Below are positions 54,418 to 63,349 of a stretch of 64,000 nt of DNA, in pieces. Within the stretch, counting starts at the first letter, position 1, and each line of letters opens with the position of its first letter. A program made the translations under genes and the position numbers. The stretch comes from Chryseobacterium indologenes. Its GTDB lineage: Bacteria; Bacteroidota; Bacteroidia; Flavobacteriales; Weeksellaceae. The DNA is taken from positions 2,294,001 through 2,358,000 of the forward strand of contig CP065590.1 of assembly GCA_016025055.1 (NCBI GenBank), written 5' to 3'. The notes beneath the pieces are model-generated. The model saw nothing but the letters and a program-made list of their open reading frames with translations. It was not told where the DNA came from and searched no databases.

Positions 54418-55344
54418 TTATCTAAGAGCCTTAAACATCTGCTCAATAGCTTTCTTCTTTTGTTCCATATTAGGATGTACATAAAGATTTAACGTAGTGC
54501 TGATGTTGGAATGCCCTAATAGTACACTTACCGTTTTATAATCGCAATTACTTTCAATACATCGGGTTGCGAAACTATGTCTTAACCCGTGAAATTTAAG
54601 TTCAGGCATTTTTAATTCTTTCATTAAATTTTTGTAATAGCTTCTGTAGGTTCTGGGTTCAGTTGGTTTAGCATCGTTTGTCAATACAAAAAATAAAGGA
54701 TTCACAATCTTTTTAAATGGTTTCAATATTCTTAATAAATCCTTACTTATCGGAATTTCACGAATAGAATTTTTAGTTTTAGGGGTATCCAGAATCAATT
54801 CCGTTCTACGAGTTCCATCTTCTATCATATAAATACGCTGGATGGTTCTGTTAACACTGATAATTCCGTTATCGGTATCAATATCTTCCCAAGTTAATGC
54901 ACATACTTCCCCAATACGCATTCCTGCACTTAAACATATATATACACCTAAATTCCTAAATGTAAAATGCTCTTGTATATAGTTCATTATTTTTTTCTGA
55001 TCAGTCTTGGTAAGCACTTCAATATTGTGCTTTTCTCGTTCAGTAGGAAACTGAATATCAAAAGGGGTATATTTCAACCATTTGTTTTTAGCTCCAAATT
55101 TCAAAATCATTTTCAGAACAATTAAAATATCCTTAATTGTTTTATGACTTAAGCCTGTTTCCAACTTTTGAAAAACAAAGCTTTGGACATCAGCTTCTTC
55201 AATCGCAATTTTATTACCGAAATTAGGCAGTAGATGATTTTCAATCAATAGCGTATAAGCTGAGAAACTTGACTTTTTTACATACTGTTTTTTGTCTATT
55301 TTCCATAGATCGATAACTTCTGAGAGTTGTTTTTGTTCATTCAT
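54418..55344 (-). CDS. Tyrosine recombinase, likely hsdS invertase
   Basis: 308 residues. N-terminal SAM-like binding domain (YTLLIENHLLPNFGNKIA) then the catalytic domain with AGMRIGEVCALTW (Arg), FHGLRHSFATR (HxxR), LLGHSNISTTLNLYVHP (His and Tyr). It lies between hsdR and a silent hsdS copy, beside inverted repeats shared with the expressed hsdS, as in known hsdS shufflons. An ordinary island integrase is the alternative, since an rteC-like gene is close by; no attachment site next to the gene was found. Confidence 0.85.
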   Translation of the reverse strand: MNEQKQLSEVIDLWKIDKKQYVKKSSFSAYTLLIENHLLPNFGNKIAIEEADVQSFVFQKLETGLSHKTIKDILIVLKMILKFGAKNKWLKYTPFDIQFPTEREKHNIEVLTKTDQKKIMNYIQEHFTFRNLGVYICLSAGMRIGEVCALTWEDIDTDNGIISVNRTIQRIYMIEDGTRRTELILDTPKTKNSIREIPISKDLLRILKPFKKIVNPLFFVLTNDAKPTEPRTYRSYYKNLMKELKMPELKFHGLRHSFATRCIESNCDYKTVSVLLGHSNISTTLNLYVHPNMEQKKKAIEQMFKALR

Positions 55345-55419
55345 TATAATTTAATTTTTTAAAATCTCAAAGGAAAGAAATTAAGGACACTTTATCCCCC
55401 AGATGGATTTGGAACTAAG

Positions 55420-55475
55420 GTTCCTAATTTGAGATTTCCTGAATTTACTGAGGAATGGGAAACTAAGAAGTTGGG
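55420..55475 (+). repeat. 56-bp inverted repeat, silent hsdS copy
   Basis: Identical, in inverted orientation, to 61403-61458 at the 5' end of the expressed hsdS. It codes for PNLRFPEFTEEWETKKLG. The ends are GTTCCTAATTTGAG and AACTAAGAAGTTGGG. Confidence 0.9.
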
Positions 55476-55947
55476 AGATATTGCTACGTTTTCAAAGGGA
55501 AAGGGAATTTCTAAAAGTGATATAGAAGAAAATGGAATTATTGAATGTATAAGATATGGCGAACTCTATACACATTACAGAGAAGTTATCAATGAAATAA
55601 AATCCAAGACTAATGTAAATACATCGACTTTAGTCTTAAGTGAAATGAATGACGTCATAATTCCTGCTTCTGGCGAAACAACAATCGATATTGCAACAGC
55701 TTCCTGTGTCTTGAAATCTGGGATTGCACTAGGAGGTGATTTGAATATCATTAAGACTAAGAATAATGGAATCTTTTTGTCTTATTATCTAAACAGTAAA
55801 AAGAAAATGGAAATAGCTAATTTAGCACAAGGTATTTCCGTAGTACATTTATATTCAAGTCAACTAGCTTCTCTTTCTTTAAGTCTACCAAAGCTTAATG
55901 AGCAAAATAGAATTTCTTCATTTTTGGCTTTACTTGACGAAAGAATC

Positions 55948-55970
55948 CAAACCCAAAACAAAATAATTGA
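55948..55970 (+). repeat. 23-bp inverted repeat, hsdS central linker (silent copy)
   Basis: The bases from CAAACCCAAAAC to TAATTGA recur exactly at 60860-60882 on the other strand, in the central linker of the expressed hsdS, so recombination there would exchange only the second recognition domain. Confidence 0.85.
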
Positions 55971-56590
55971 GGAGCTGAAGTTATTAAAGATTACGATTAG
56001 TAAGAAATTATTCTCACGTCAATTGAGATTTAAAAATGGAAACAATAAAAATTATATAGATTGGAATACTAAAAAGTTGGGAGAGGTTACAACTCTTATA
56101 AATAAGAGAAATAAAAATAACGAAAAGCTTCCTGTTTATTCTATAAATAACAAATTAGGATTCGTTCCGCAAAGTGAGCAATTCGAGGGAGTTGATAGCG
56201 AAGATAGAGGCTACGATATTAAATTATACAAAATAATTGACAAGAACACCTTTGCCTATAATCCAGCAAGAATTAATGTGGGATCTATTGGCTATAGTGA
56301 AAACTTAGAGAATATTATTATCAGTTCATTGTATGTTTGTTTTAAAACAGATAACATCGTAAATGATAACTTTCTATATCAATATCTAAAGACAGATTTT
56401 TTTAATAGAGAAGTTTTAAAAAATGTTGAAGGAGGAGTAAGAGATTATCTTTTCTATGACAATTTTGCGAGAATTAAATTTGATTTACCTTGTATTGAAG
56501 AGCAAAAAAAGATTGCTGATTACCTTTCATCTATAGATTCAAAGATTGATATTGAAAGCCAACTATTGCATAAATTTGAAGAACAAAGAG

Positions 56591-56638
56591 ATACTTGTTA
56601 GCTAATTTATTTATATAAATAAATTAGCTAACAAGTAT
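56591..56638. repeat. Perfect 48-bp palindrome at convergent hsdS ends
   Basis: The halves 56591-56614 and 56615-56638 are exact complements with no loop (core TTTATATAAA). They code for the last residues of two hsdS copies that converge here, YLLANLFI on the minus strand. It can fold as a hairpin in either transcript, and also marks the junction between the two copies. Confidence 0.9.
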
Positions 56639-57198
56639 TGTTTCTGCTTAAGTAATAGCGTATGAATTTCAAATTCAGTTTTTATTTTATCGTCAATACT
56701 TGATAGAAAATCTGCAACATATGTTTGTTGAACATAATTTGGTAATTGCATTTCCATAGGCTCAATTTCTGATATATAATGCCGTTTGTGTTCATTTGAT
56801 GATAGATTTAAAAATGACAAATACTCAAATATAAATTTTAGGTTAACATTTGGTTTCGCTGTCAGTATTTTAATTGCTGAAGATTTTACTTTGAATATAA
56901 AATTAACAAACTTTATATCCATTGTAAAATCATCGAAAATGATACATTGACCTTTGTCATAAATACCAAATTCTTCATCGGTATATCCTAATACAAAAGC
57001 TTTATTTGCAGTTAGAACTGGAATTAGCGAAATATCAGATGAATAATCTGTATTTGTAACCAAATATTTAGTTGGCTGTTCATAGTTTAAAGTATCCTTA
57101 ACTTGAACATATTCATTTTCTTGATTAAGAATTTGTTCGTATAGTTGATTGCGAAGCGTAATCACATAGGAAATAAAATCCCTAATTAAAGGGCTTTG
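56611..57198 (-). pseudogene. hsdS half-gene (central linker and second recognition domain)
   Basis: Opens after a stop at about 57199 and has a GTG at 57165. The frame begins SPLIRDFISYVITLRNQLYE (linker), then TKYLVTNTDYSSDISLIPVL through VQQTYVADFLSSIDDKI, a normal second recognition domain, and ends KQKQYLLANLFI. The first recognition domain is missing. No start or promoter suited to expression is seen; it is a reserve half cassette in the same orientation as the expressed hsdS. Confidence 0.75.
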
Positions 57199-57593
57199 TC
57201 AGAAACTAATTCTAAATCAAGTACCAAATAAGAAAATAAATAATTGTGTTTCTTGCTATTCATCATCATTAACAGAATCTGATGTAATTGATAAAAATGG
57301 AATTTACCCAGTTTATGGAGCTACAGGTGTTATTGCATTTACGGAAAATTCTCAAATTAATGAAGATGCGATTTTAATAATAAAAGATGGTTCTGGAGTT
57401 GGAAAGGTTCAATACGCATCGGATAAGTTTTCGGTTATTGGTACTTTGAACTATCTAACTGTAAAACCAGATGTTAATTTGAAGTATATTTTTTTCTGTT
57501 TAAAATTCTTCAACTTTGAGAAATACAAAGTTGGCTCTGGGATTCCGCATATCTATTTCAAAGATTATGGAGAATCATTAATTTTTTGCCCAT
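57181..57593 (+). pseudogene. hsdS half-gene, part before the IS21 insertion
   Basis: Frame LIKGLCQKLILNQVPNKK, then NNCVSCYSSSLTESDVID, IYPVYGATGVIAFTENSQIN and a continuing recognition domain ending IFCP, where the IS element begins. The rest of the gene resumes at 60162. It shares TAATTAAAGGGCT (57183-57195) in inverted orientation with 60833-60845 in the expressed hsdS, another possible crossover point. No first recognition domain or start codon. Confidence 0.8.
57589..57593 (+). repeat. Left target-site duplication of the IS21-type element
   Basis: CCCAT precedes the left end of the element and recurs at 60157-60161 after its right end. Confidence 0.85.
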
Positions 57594-57694
57594 TGTCTAT
57601 TTCGGAGATGCTGGGGCAGGGATTTCGGAGTCATTGGGCCAATTATTTCGCTAGTCATTGGGGCACTTTCCGATTACAATAATATACAATTTGA

Positions 57695-58432
57695 TTAAGA
57701 TTCCAATTTCTTTTTTCTACGATAGGATTCACCTGTCAATTCTACTCTATGTGAGGAGAATGTTACCCTGTCAAGTATAGCATCAGCAATCGTACTTTCA
57801 CCGATTAGTCCATGCCATTTTTCTACGGGGATCTGAGTAGCTATTATTAATGAGGCGCTATTATAACGATCTTCTATGATATCCAAAAGTGCTGTCCTTG
57901 CGTGCTGATCTATGGAAGTAAGTCCAAAGTCATCGAGTATTAGTAATTCTGCTCTTTCGATCTTTTTGAGTAACTTATGGTATGTGCCATCCAATCTGGC
58001 GATTTTCACCATATCAAAGAACCTGCCTGTATTGAGATAGAGCGTCTTATACAACATCTGACAGGCTTTAACTCCGATACACTGCGCAAGGAAGCTTTTT
58101 CCTGAACCGGCAGAGCCTGTTAATATTATGTTTTCTTTACGGTTTATAAACCCCAGAGAAAGGAGTCTCTCAAACATATTTCTGTCAAGGTTTCTGGAAG
58201 GGTTGTAATCAATGTCAGTGGCAGCAGCTTTTTCCTTGAATGAAGCCCTGTAGATCAGATTATCAATATTCTTATTCTGTCTAGCTTCCCATTCTGCATC
58301 GATAATGGTCGCTAGGAAGTCATCCAGGCTCATTTCACGATAAAGATTATCACTCAGACTACTTCGATAAAGCTCGGCCATGGTGATCATACGCATCTTG
58401 CGCATTTTTTCGATTGTTGTGTTCTCATTCAT
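57695..58432 (-). CDS. istB: IS21-family transposition helper ATPase IstB
   Basis: 245 residues, DnaA/DnaC-like AAA ATPase. ILTGSAGSGKSFLAQCIG is the Walker A motif, LLILDDFGLTSID the Walker B, and ATQIPVEKWHGLIGE the sensor region. It delivers IstA to target DNA and selects the site. It follows istA after 23 bp. Confidence 0.95.
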   Translation of the reverse strand: MNENTTIEKMRKMRMITMAELYRSSLSDNLYREMSLDDFLATIIDAEWEARQNKNIDNLIYRASFKEKAAATDIDYNPSRNLDRNMFERLLSLGFINRKENIILTGSAGSGKSFLAQCIGVKACQMLYKTLYLNTGRFFDMVKIARLDGTYHKLLKKIERAELLILDDFGLTSIDQHARTALLDIIEDRYNSASLIIATQIPVEKWHGLIGESTIADAILDRVTFSSHRVELTGESYRRKKKLES

Positions 58433-58455
58433 ATTATCATTTTTAATGTTGTTTA

Positions 58456-60000
58456 CTATCTGTAAATCGAGGTGTCCCGTAGATTTTCATGCTCAGGGAT
58501 ATGGAAGGTCTGTTGTACTTCCTCTTCTAGAGTGTCAAGTTTATTTTTAAGGATATTGACTATCGTTTGGTAAGATGATTTATGATGGAAAAGACCTCTT
58601 TTACAGGCGTTTTCAACGCGGGAAACGCTATGGGTTTTCACAAGAGCAAGTATTCCCTGTGCCTGTTTATACCCTAGTTCAGGGTAGCTATACTGTGCAA
58701 TTAGTTGGCGGATATATTGTTGTGCAGATGGTCCAACAGCTTCGGCCCGCTGTTCAAAGTACATCGGACTCCAGTGGTTATAAACCTGATGTGAAGAAGG
58801 CATATGATCTGCGATGGTGGCATAGTTACCCGGTCGAAAGCACCGCTGATGCTTTGCTATACGCTGAAAGTTATAAAAGACCTCAACAGTGTCATTGTTA
58901 TATTGAACTTCTACATGATGGCCAATATAACGGTGAGGTACACTATAGTAGTTTCTATCAGCATTGAGATATATATGTGATATCTTCTGCACTTTTGCTC
59001 GTCTAAAGTACCGCAAGTTATAGGTTGATAAAGGTAACGGGGTTAGGTGTTCTTTTTCCATATCAATAAATTGGCTCCTCCTAGTGGAGCCTCCATGTGA
59101 GAACAAATAATCATTATATAACACCAACTGTTCTGCTATGGCTACATTAAGTTCTTTCAAACTAAAGAAGGTCTGTTTGTCCAGTGGGTAAAAGATACGC
59201 TGGTAGACCAATGTTACACTACGTTCTACAAGAGCTTTATCTTGTGGGTGATATGGGCGGGCAGGATCTACTACACAACTATGAAAGAGTGCAAAGTCGG
59301 CAAGTGTTTTATTGATTTCTGGGGCATATTTGGAGCCTTTACTCACGGCTGATTTAAGATTGTCAGATACAATAGCCTGCGGCACGCCACCAGACCACTG
59401 CAAACAGCTATTAAGGCAATCGATAAAATCTTCACGTTTTTGGCTTGCAACGGCTTTTACAAACGTATATTGACTGCAGGGATAGACGGCAACGAAGATT
59501 TCGACAGGGATAACCTCTCCTGTACCTCTATCAACATAGGACATCTTTTTGCCTGTAAAGTCTACGAAAAGTTTTTCACCCGCTTTATGATCCAGTTTCC
59601 CCGAAGCTTTGATCTTGCCTCTCCACTTTCTGTAATGGGTGGTAAATTGGGTATAGCGGTAACCATCAGGATATTCAAGTAGGTAATTTTGCCATAACGT
59701 CTGCAAGGTGGCCCCAGGGCGCTTAAGCTCTTGCTGTATCTTACTGAACTGAGATGACAGGTGTTCATATCGCATCTTTTCGGTTTGGTCATCCTGGGTA
59801 AAAAGATCATGAAGATTTGCATCATCCATAGCTAGAAGTTCAGCATGATCTAATTCTAGTACTTTAAACCGCTTAATATAGCTGTCCACCGTTTTACGGT
59901 TGATGTTCATTATCTGGGCAACCTTACGGTTACTAAGTCCTTTTTTCTTTAGAAGGATAAGTGTTCTGAGTTCCATTTTGTCTTTCCGTTGTCCTGCCAT
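58456..60000 (-). CDS. istA: IS21-family transposase IstA
   Basis: 514 residues. An N-terminal helix-turn-helix (LSNRKVAQIMNINRKTVDSY) and an integrase-core domain with LFVDFTGKKMSYV (first Asp), AIVSDNLKSAVSK (second Asp) and PQDKALVERSVTLVYQRI (Glu) form the DDE site. The C-terminal part (VQKISHIYLNADRNYYSVP) is the usual Mu-transposase-like barrel. Both active-site Asp residues and the Glu are present, so it looks functional. Confidence 0.95.
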   Translation of the reverse strand: MAGQRKDKMELRTLILLKKKGLSNRKVAQIMNINRKTVDSYIKRFKVLELDHAELLAMDDANLHDLFTQDDQTEKMRYEHLSSQFSKIQQELKRPGATLQTLWQNYLLEYPDGYRYTQFTTHYRKWRGKIKASGKLDHKAGEKLFVDFTGKKMSYVDRGTGEVIPVEIFVAVYPCSQYTFVKAVASQKREDFIDCLNSCLQWSGGVPQAIVSDNLKSAVSKGSKYAPEINKTLADFALFHSCVVDPARPYHPQDKALVERSVTLVYQRIFYPLDKQTFFSLKELNVAIAEQLVLYNDYLFSHGGSTRRSQFIDMEKEHLTPLPLSTYNLRYFRRAKVQKISHIYLNADRNYYSVPHRYIGHHVEVQYNNDTVEVFYNFQRIAKHQRCFRPGNYATIADHMPSSHQVYNHWSPMYFEQRAEAVGPSAQQYIRQLIAQYSYPELGYKQAQGILALVKTHSVSRVENACKRGLFHHKSSYQTIVNILKNKLDTLEEEVQQTFHIPEHENLRDTSIYR

Positions 60001-60156
60001 GCTGTGATCATATGATTATACAACAGCAACTTAAGCAGTTTAATGGAAAGTGGCCCAACGACCTCCGAATTTAAGAAGATTATTTGGCCCATTGACCTCC
60101 GAAATAATTGGCAAATCAAACCGAATCAACTGGCCCATTGACCTCCGTTATAGACA

Positions 60157-60161
60157 CCCAT
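60157..60161 (+). repeat. Right target-site duplication of the IS21-type element
   Basis: CCCAT follows the right end and matches 57589-57593. Removing the element and one copy rejoins GCCCATCACTTGATGAAC, i.e. CPSLDEQG, in frame. Confidence 0.85.
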
Positions 60162-60292
60162 CACTTGATGAACAAGGTAATATTGAGAAATTACTATCAT
60201 CACTTGATGAGAAAATAAATATTGAAAAGACGTTATTAAAAAAATATGAAATACAAAAAAGAACCTTTTACAGAACTTGTTTATATAAATAG
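60162..60292 (+). pseudogene. hsdS half-gene, part after the IS21 insertion
   Basis: Continues the domain split at 57593: SLDEQGNIEKLLSSLDEKIN and IEKTLLKKYEIQK. It then reads RTFYRTCLYK and stops. One extra A in the A6 run at 60255-60260 would give QKKNLLQNLFI, the normal HsdS end, so this may be a sequencing indel. The end overlaps the 3' end of the convergent expressed hsdS. Confidence 0.75.
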
Positions 60293-61488
60293 GCTCTGTA
60301 ACAGATATTGTTTTTGACAATGGTATTTATCTAAAATATTTTTTCTGTTTGAATTTTTGTTTCAATAACAGAAAGAAAATTGGCAATGGTAGTTTGCTCA
60401 TCTAAACAAGGAGATTTGATAGGCATAGATTGAAACATTGGCAATCGTAATGACTTTACAGTAGAACCAACTGCTTTTGATTGTAAATATTTATCATCAT
60501 TAAGTAAATGGTAATATAAATATTTTCCATTTATTCCTCTGAAATCAAAAATCGCATATGTTCGTTGATGAAGATCAAATTTTCCTATAAAATATTTAGG
60601 GATAAATTCTTGCCCTTCTCCTGGAACAATTACTGCTTCTTTATCAAACAAAAATCTACTACTTGTTCTAATATCTTGTGACCTGTCAAAAAACGTATAT
60701 TCTCCATTTAAAATAGAATCTTCTCGATTAGAAGAACCAGTTGTAATGGTTGATATTTCGCCTAACTTCTTCACCTCCCATTTCTCTGTGAATTTCTTAA
60801 ACCTAATTTTCTGCGAATATATTTTTTCACTTAGCCCTTTAATTAAGGTTTCTAATTGTTCAATTATTTTGTTTTGGGTTTGAATACGTTCATCCATCAA
60901 ACTCAATAAAATAGTGATTCTTTCTTGCTCATTTACGGAGGGAAATGATAATTCTATTTTTGAAATCCTTCCAGTATTGATACTTAAAACCTTCGACCCT
61001 TGGGATTCTTTTTGAATTTGGGTTCTGACAGAATTGGATTTGAATAAATAACCATTAAAGCCCAAGTGGAAAATACTTGATTTTGGTCTTCCTAATAAGG
61101 TGTGTAAACCTGATAATAATTTTTCGCTATTGACATTTATAATTTCGATACTTTTTCCCACATCATTCAAATCTTCTGAAGCATCAGCAAAAATTACATC
61201 TCCTTCTTTGCAATAATTTTCATCAGAAATCCTGTCAAGATTTATTTCTTCATTTATGAAAGGGACTACTTCCTTAGTAGTGTCAAATAAGGTTTGAAAT
61301 TTAGTGTGAATATCTCCGTAATGGATATTTTTTACCGTACCGACTTCGTAATTTAAATTTTCACGAGAAAAGGAGTTGGTTACTTTAAAGTGCATCACTT
61401 CCCCCAACTTCTTAGTTTCCCATTCCTCAGTAAATTCAGGAAATCTCAAATTAGGAACGTTACCTACTTTTAATTTTTTATTTATCAT
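60281..61488 (-). CDS. hsdS: Type I restriction specificity subunit (expressed copy, apparent frameshift at the end)
   Basis: The expressed specificity gene, 48 bp after hsdM on the same strand, beginning MINKKLKVGNVPNLRFPEFT. Two recognition domains (residues about 20-180, then after the linker LLSLMDERIQTQNKIIEQLE a second beginning KWEVKKLGEISTITTG) set the target sequence of HsdMS. The frame as read stops at TEKIF (60331). Adding one A to the A6 run at 60339-60344 gives TEKNILDKYHCQKQYLLQ and the family end SLFI at 60281. The 56-bp and 23-bp segments here are inverted copies of those in the silent copy at 55363. Confidence 0.88.
60860..60882 (-). repeat. 23-bp inverted repeat, hsdS central linker (expressed copy)
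   Basis: Exact inverted match to 55948-55970 in the silent copy. Confidence 0.85.
61403..61458 (-). repeat. 56-bp inverted repeat, expressed hsdS
   Basis: Exact inverted match to 55420-55475. A crossover here would invert about 6 kb and put the silent copy behind the expressed start codon. Confidence 0.9.
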
Positions 61489-61535
61489 CTCGATGATTCA
61501 ATTTTCGTTAGTAAAAACATTAAGGATGTAAAAAA

Positions 61536-63086
61536 TTAAAAAACAAGTCCCAATTCTTTGAAGTACACATCAATCTCTTTGTCCAGTTGCGCTCGTTTTG
61601 CTTCTAAAGATTTGATTTCCTGCATTACGGATTGAATATCGATTTCTTCTTCGGCTTCAAATGTATCTACGTAGCGAGGAATGTTGAGGTTATAGTCATT
61701 CTCTTCAACTTCTTTTAGGGTAGCTAAGTGACTGTATTTTTCAATAGTCGTTCTGTTACGGTAGGTTTCAACAATCTTATCGATATGTTCTTCCCGTAAC
61801 ATATTTTGGTTCTTAACTTTCTCGAATTCTTTACTGGCATCAATAAATAAGATATTGTCAGGATCTTCCTTACACTTTTTAAATACCAGAATACAAGTTG
61901 GTATACTTGTTCCGTAGAAAATATTGGCAGGTAAGCCTATGACCGCATCCAAATAATTTTTCTGTTCAATCAGGTATTTACGAATATGCAGTTCTGATGC
62001 TCCACGGAACAACACACCATGAGGCAGAACAATAGCCATTGTTCCATTCTCTGCCAAATGATAAATCATGTGTTGCACAAATGCAAAGTCAGCTTTGCTT
62101 GAAGGAGCTAATTTTCCATATTGGCTAAAACGGTCATCATTTAAAAATAATGGATTGGCACTCCATTTCGCTGAAAAAGGAGGATTTGCGACAATTGCTT
62201 CAAATGGCATATCGTTTAAATGCTGTGGATGTTCTAGTGTATCCTCTTGTTTTATATCGAACTGACGATAATGCACTCCATGCAAGATCATATTCATGCG
62301 AGCAAGATTGTACGTTGTACGGTTCATTTCTTGTCCGTAGAAATTATTGACATCTTTTACTTCTCTTGCAACACGTAATAGTAATGATCCTGAACCACAA
62401 GTTGGGTCATATACCGATTTTAAACGATTTTTACCTGTTGTAACAATTTTTGCAAGAATTTTGGATACTTCTTGAGGCGTATAAAACTCTCCCGCTTTTT
62501 TTCCTGCACCGCTGGCAAACTGACCGATCAAATACTCATAAGCATCTCCTAAAACATCCAATTCTGTATCATTCAATTTGAAGTCAATTTCATCGAGATG
62601 CTTTAGAACTTTTACAATAAGTGTATTTCTAGCATCAGCAGTTCTACCCAGATTATTACTATTCAAATCCATATCAGAGAACAAGTCCTCAAAGTCTTCT
62701 TCACTTTGTGTTCCCATTGTACTGAGCTGGATATTGGTCAGGATTTTTTGTAAATCTTCAAGGATGAAATTGTTATCACCTCTTTTGGTAATTTCGCTAA
62801 ATAGTTCAGAAGGCTTTAAAAAATAACCCAATGTTTCCAGAGCTTCTTCTCGAATAGCTCCAATATATTCTAAACCTTTAGGCGTATCTTCTTTGATATC
62901 TCTGAATTGGATTTGATCTTCTTCCAAAATGGAATTCGCATAGATTTCCATTTTTTCAGCCAAATACTTATAAAAAATAAATCCCAAAATATAATCTCGG
63001 AATTCATCTGCATTCATTTTTCCACGTAACGTATTGGCTATATTCCAGAGCTGTTGCTCTAATATTTTCTTCTGTTCTTCTGACAT
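61536..63086 (-). CDS. hsdM: Type I restriction-modification DNA methyltransferase subunit
   Basis: 516 residues. N-terminal HsdM domain (LWNIANTLRGKMNADEFRDY), SAM-binding motif DPTCGSGSLLLRVAR and catalytic ANPPFSAKW (NPPF, N6-adenine methylation). It adds methyl groups at the sequence chosen by HsdS and forms the core of the restriction complex. It is the first gene of the hsdM-hsdS unit, starting MSEEQKKILEQQL. Confidence 0.95.
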   Translation of the reverse strand: MSEEQKKILEQQLWNIANTLRGKMNADEFRDYILGFIFYKYLAEKMEIYANSILEEDQIQFRDIKEDTPKGLEYIGAIREEALETLGYFLKPSELFSEITKRGDNNFILEDLQKILTNIQLSTMGTQSEEDFEDLFSDMDLNSNNLGRTADARNTLIVKVLKHLDEIDFKLNDTELDVLGDAYEYLIGQFASGAGKKAGEFYTPQEVSKILAKIVTTGKNRLKSVYDPTCGSGSLLLRVAREVKDVNNFYGQEMNRTTYNLARMNMILHGVHYRQFDIKQEDTLEHPQHLNDMPFEAIVANPPFSAKWSANPLFLNDDRFSQYGKLAPSSKADFAFVQHMIYHLAENGTMAIVLPHGVLFRGASELHIRKYLIEQKNYLDAVIGLPANIFYGTSIPTCILVFKKCKEDPDNILFIDASKEFEKVKNQNMLREEHIDKIVETYRNRTTIEKYSHLATLKEVEENDYNLNIPRYVDTFEAEEEIDIQSVMQEIKSLEAKRAQLDKEIDVYFKELGLVF

Positions 63087-63349
63087 TGAAATAAGCGTTA
63101 TTTGATTAGGGATTTTTAATCCTTAAGAATCCACTAAAATAGTAAACTTTTAGCTACTAAACATTATGTAGGCTGTAAAAAAGGTGGTTGTTTGAATAGA
63201 TAAATTTGGTCTAGAAAATTTTAAAAATTCGTTTATTACAAGTAATACTAGGAGAAGTCATCTATTTCTTTCTATAATAATTTAAAGAACTTTTTTTTTC
63301 TTTCATTTTATTCATCTGTTTTTGACAAGGCTATCTTAGAAGTATTCGT
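63087..63349. other. AT-rich spacer between hsdM and the rteC-like gene
   Basis: 263 bp with no gene or repeat that I can support. It should contain the hsdM promoter on the minus strand, but I see no clear TTTG/TAnnTTTG pair. Confidence 0.4.

Larger units (their letters stand above)
55363..56601 (+). pseudogene. Silent hsdS copy (full length, no start codon)
   Basis: The frame is open from 55363, with no ATG before the conserved PNLRFPEFTEEWETKKLG and no visible promoter, so it looks like a silent donor copy. It has two target-recognition domains: the first to about residue 160, then the central linker FLALLDERIQTQNKIIEELK, then a second domain beginning NYIDWNTKKLGEVTTL. It ends early at EEQRDTC; one more base before this would restore a YLLANLFI ending. 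An exact 56-bp segment at 55420-55475 and a 23-bp segment at 55948-55970 recur inverted in the expressed hsdS. Confidence 0.85.
57594..60156 (-). mobile_element. IS21-family insertion sequence, complete
   Basis: 2,563 bp bounded by CCCAT on both sides. The left end begins TGTCTATTTCGGAG and the right end, read inward, TGTCTATAACGGAG, so the terminal inverted repeats match at 12 of 14. Both ends carry repeated TCATTGGGCC or TCAATGGGCC blocks, the multiple transposase-binding sites typical of IS21. It carries istA and istB. The intact ends, duplication and genes suggest a recent insertion. Confidence 0.92.

Noticed and set aside
54418..55344. Recombinase taken as the integrase of the whole island
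   Set aside because: Possible but less supported: it abuts the hsdS inverted repeats, and no attachment repeat was seen beside it. Left as an alternative in the gene entry.
58575..58967. Plus-strand open frame within istA
   Set aside because: Opposite to the C-terminal half of the transposase, no family features.
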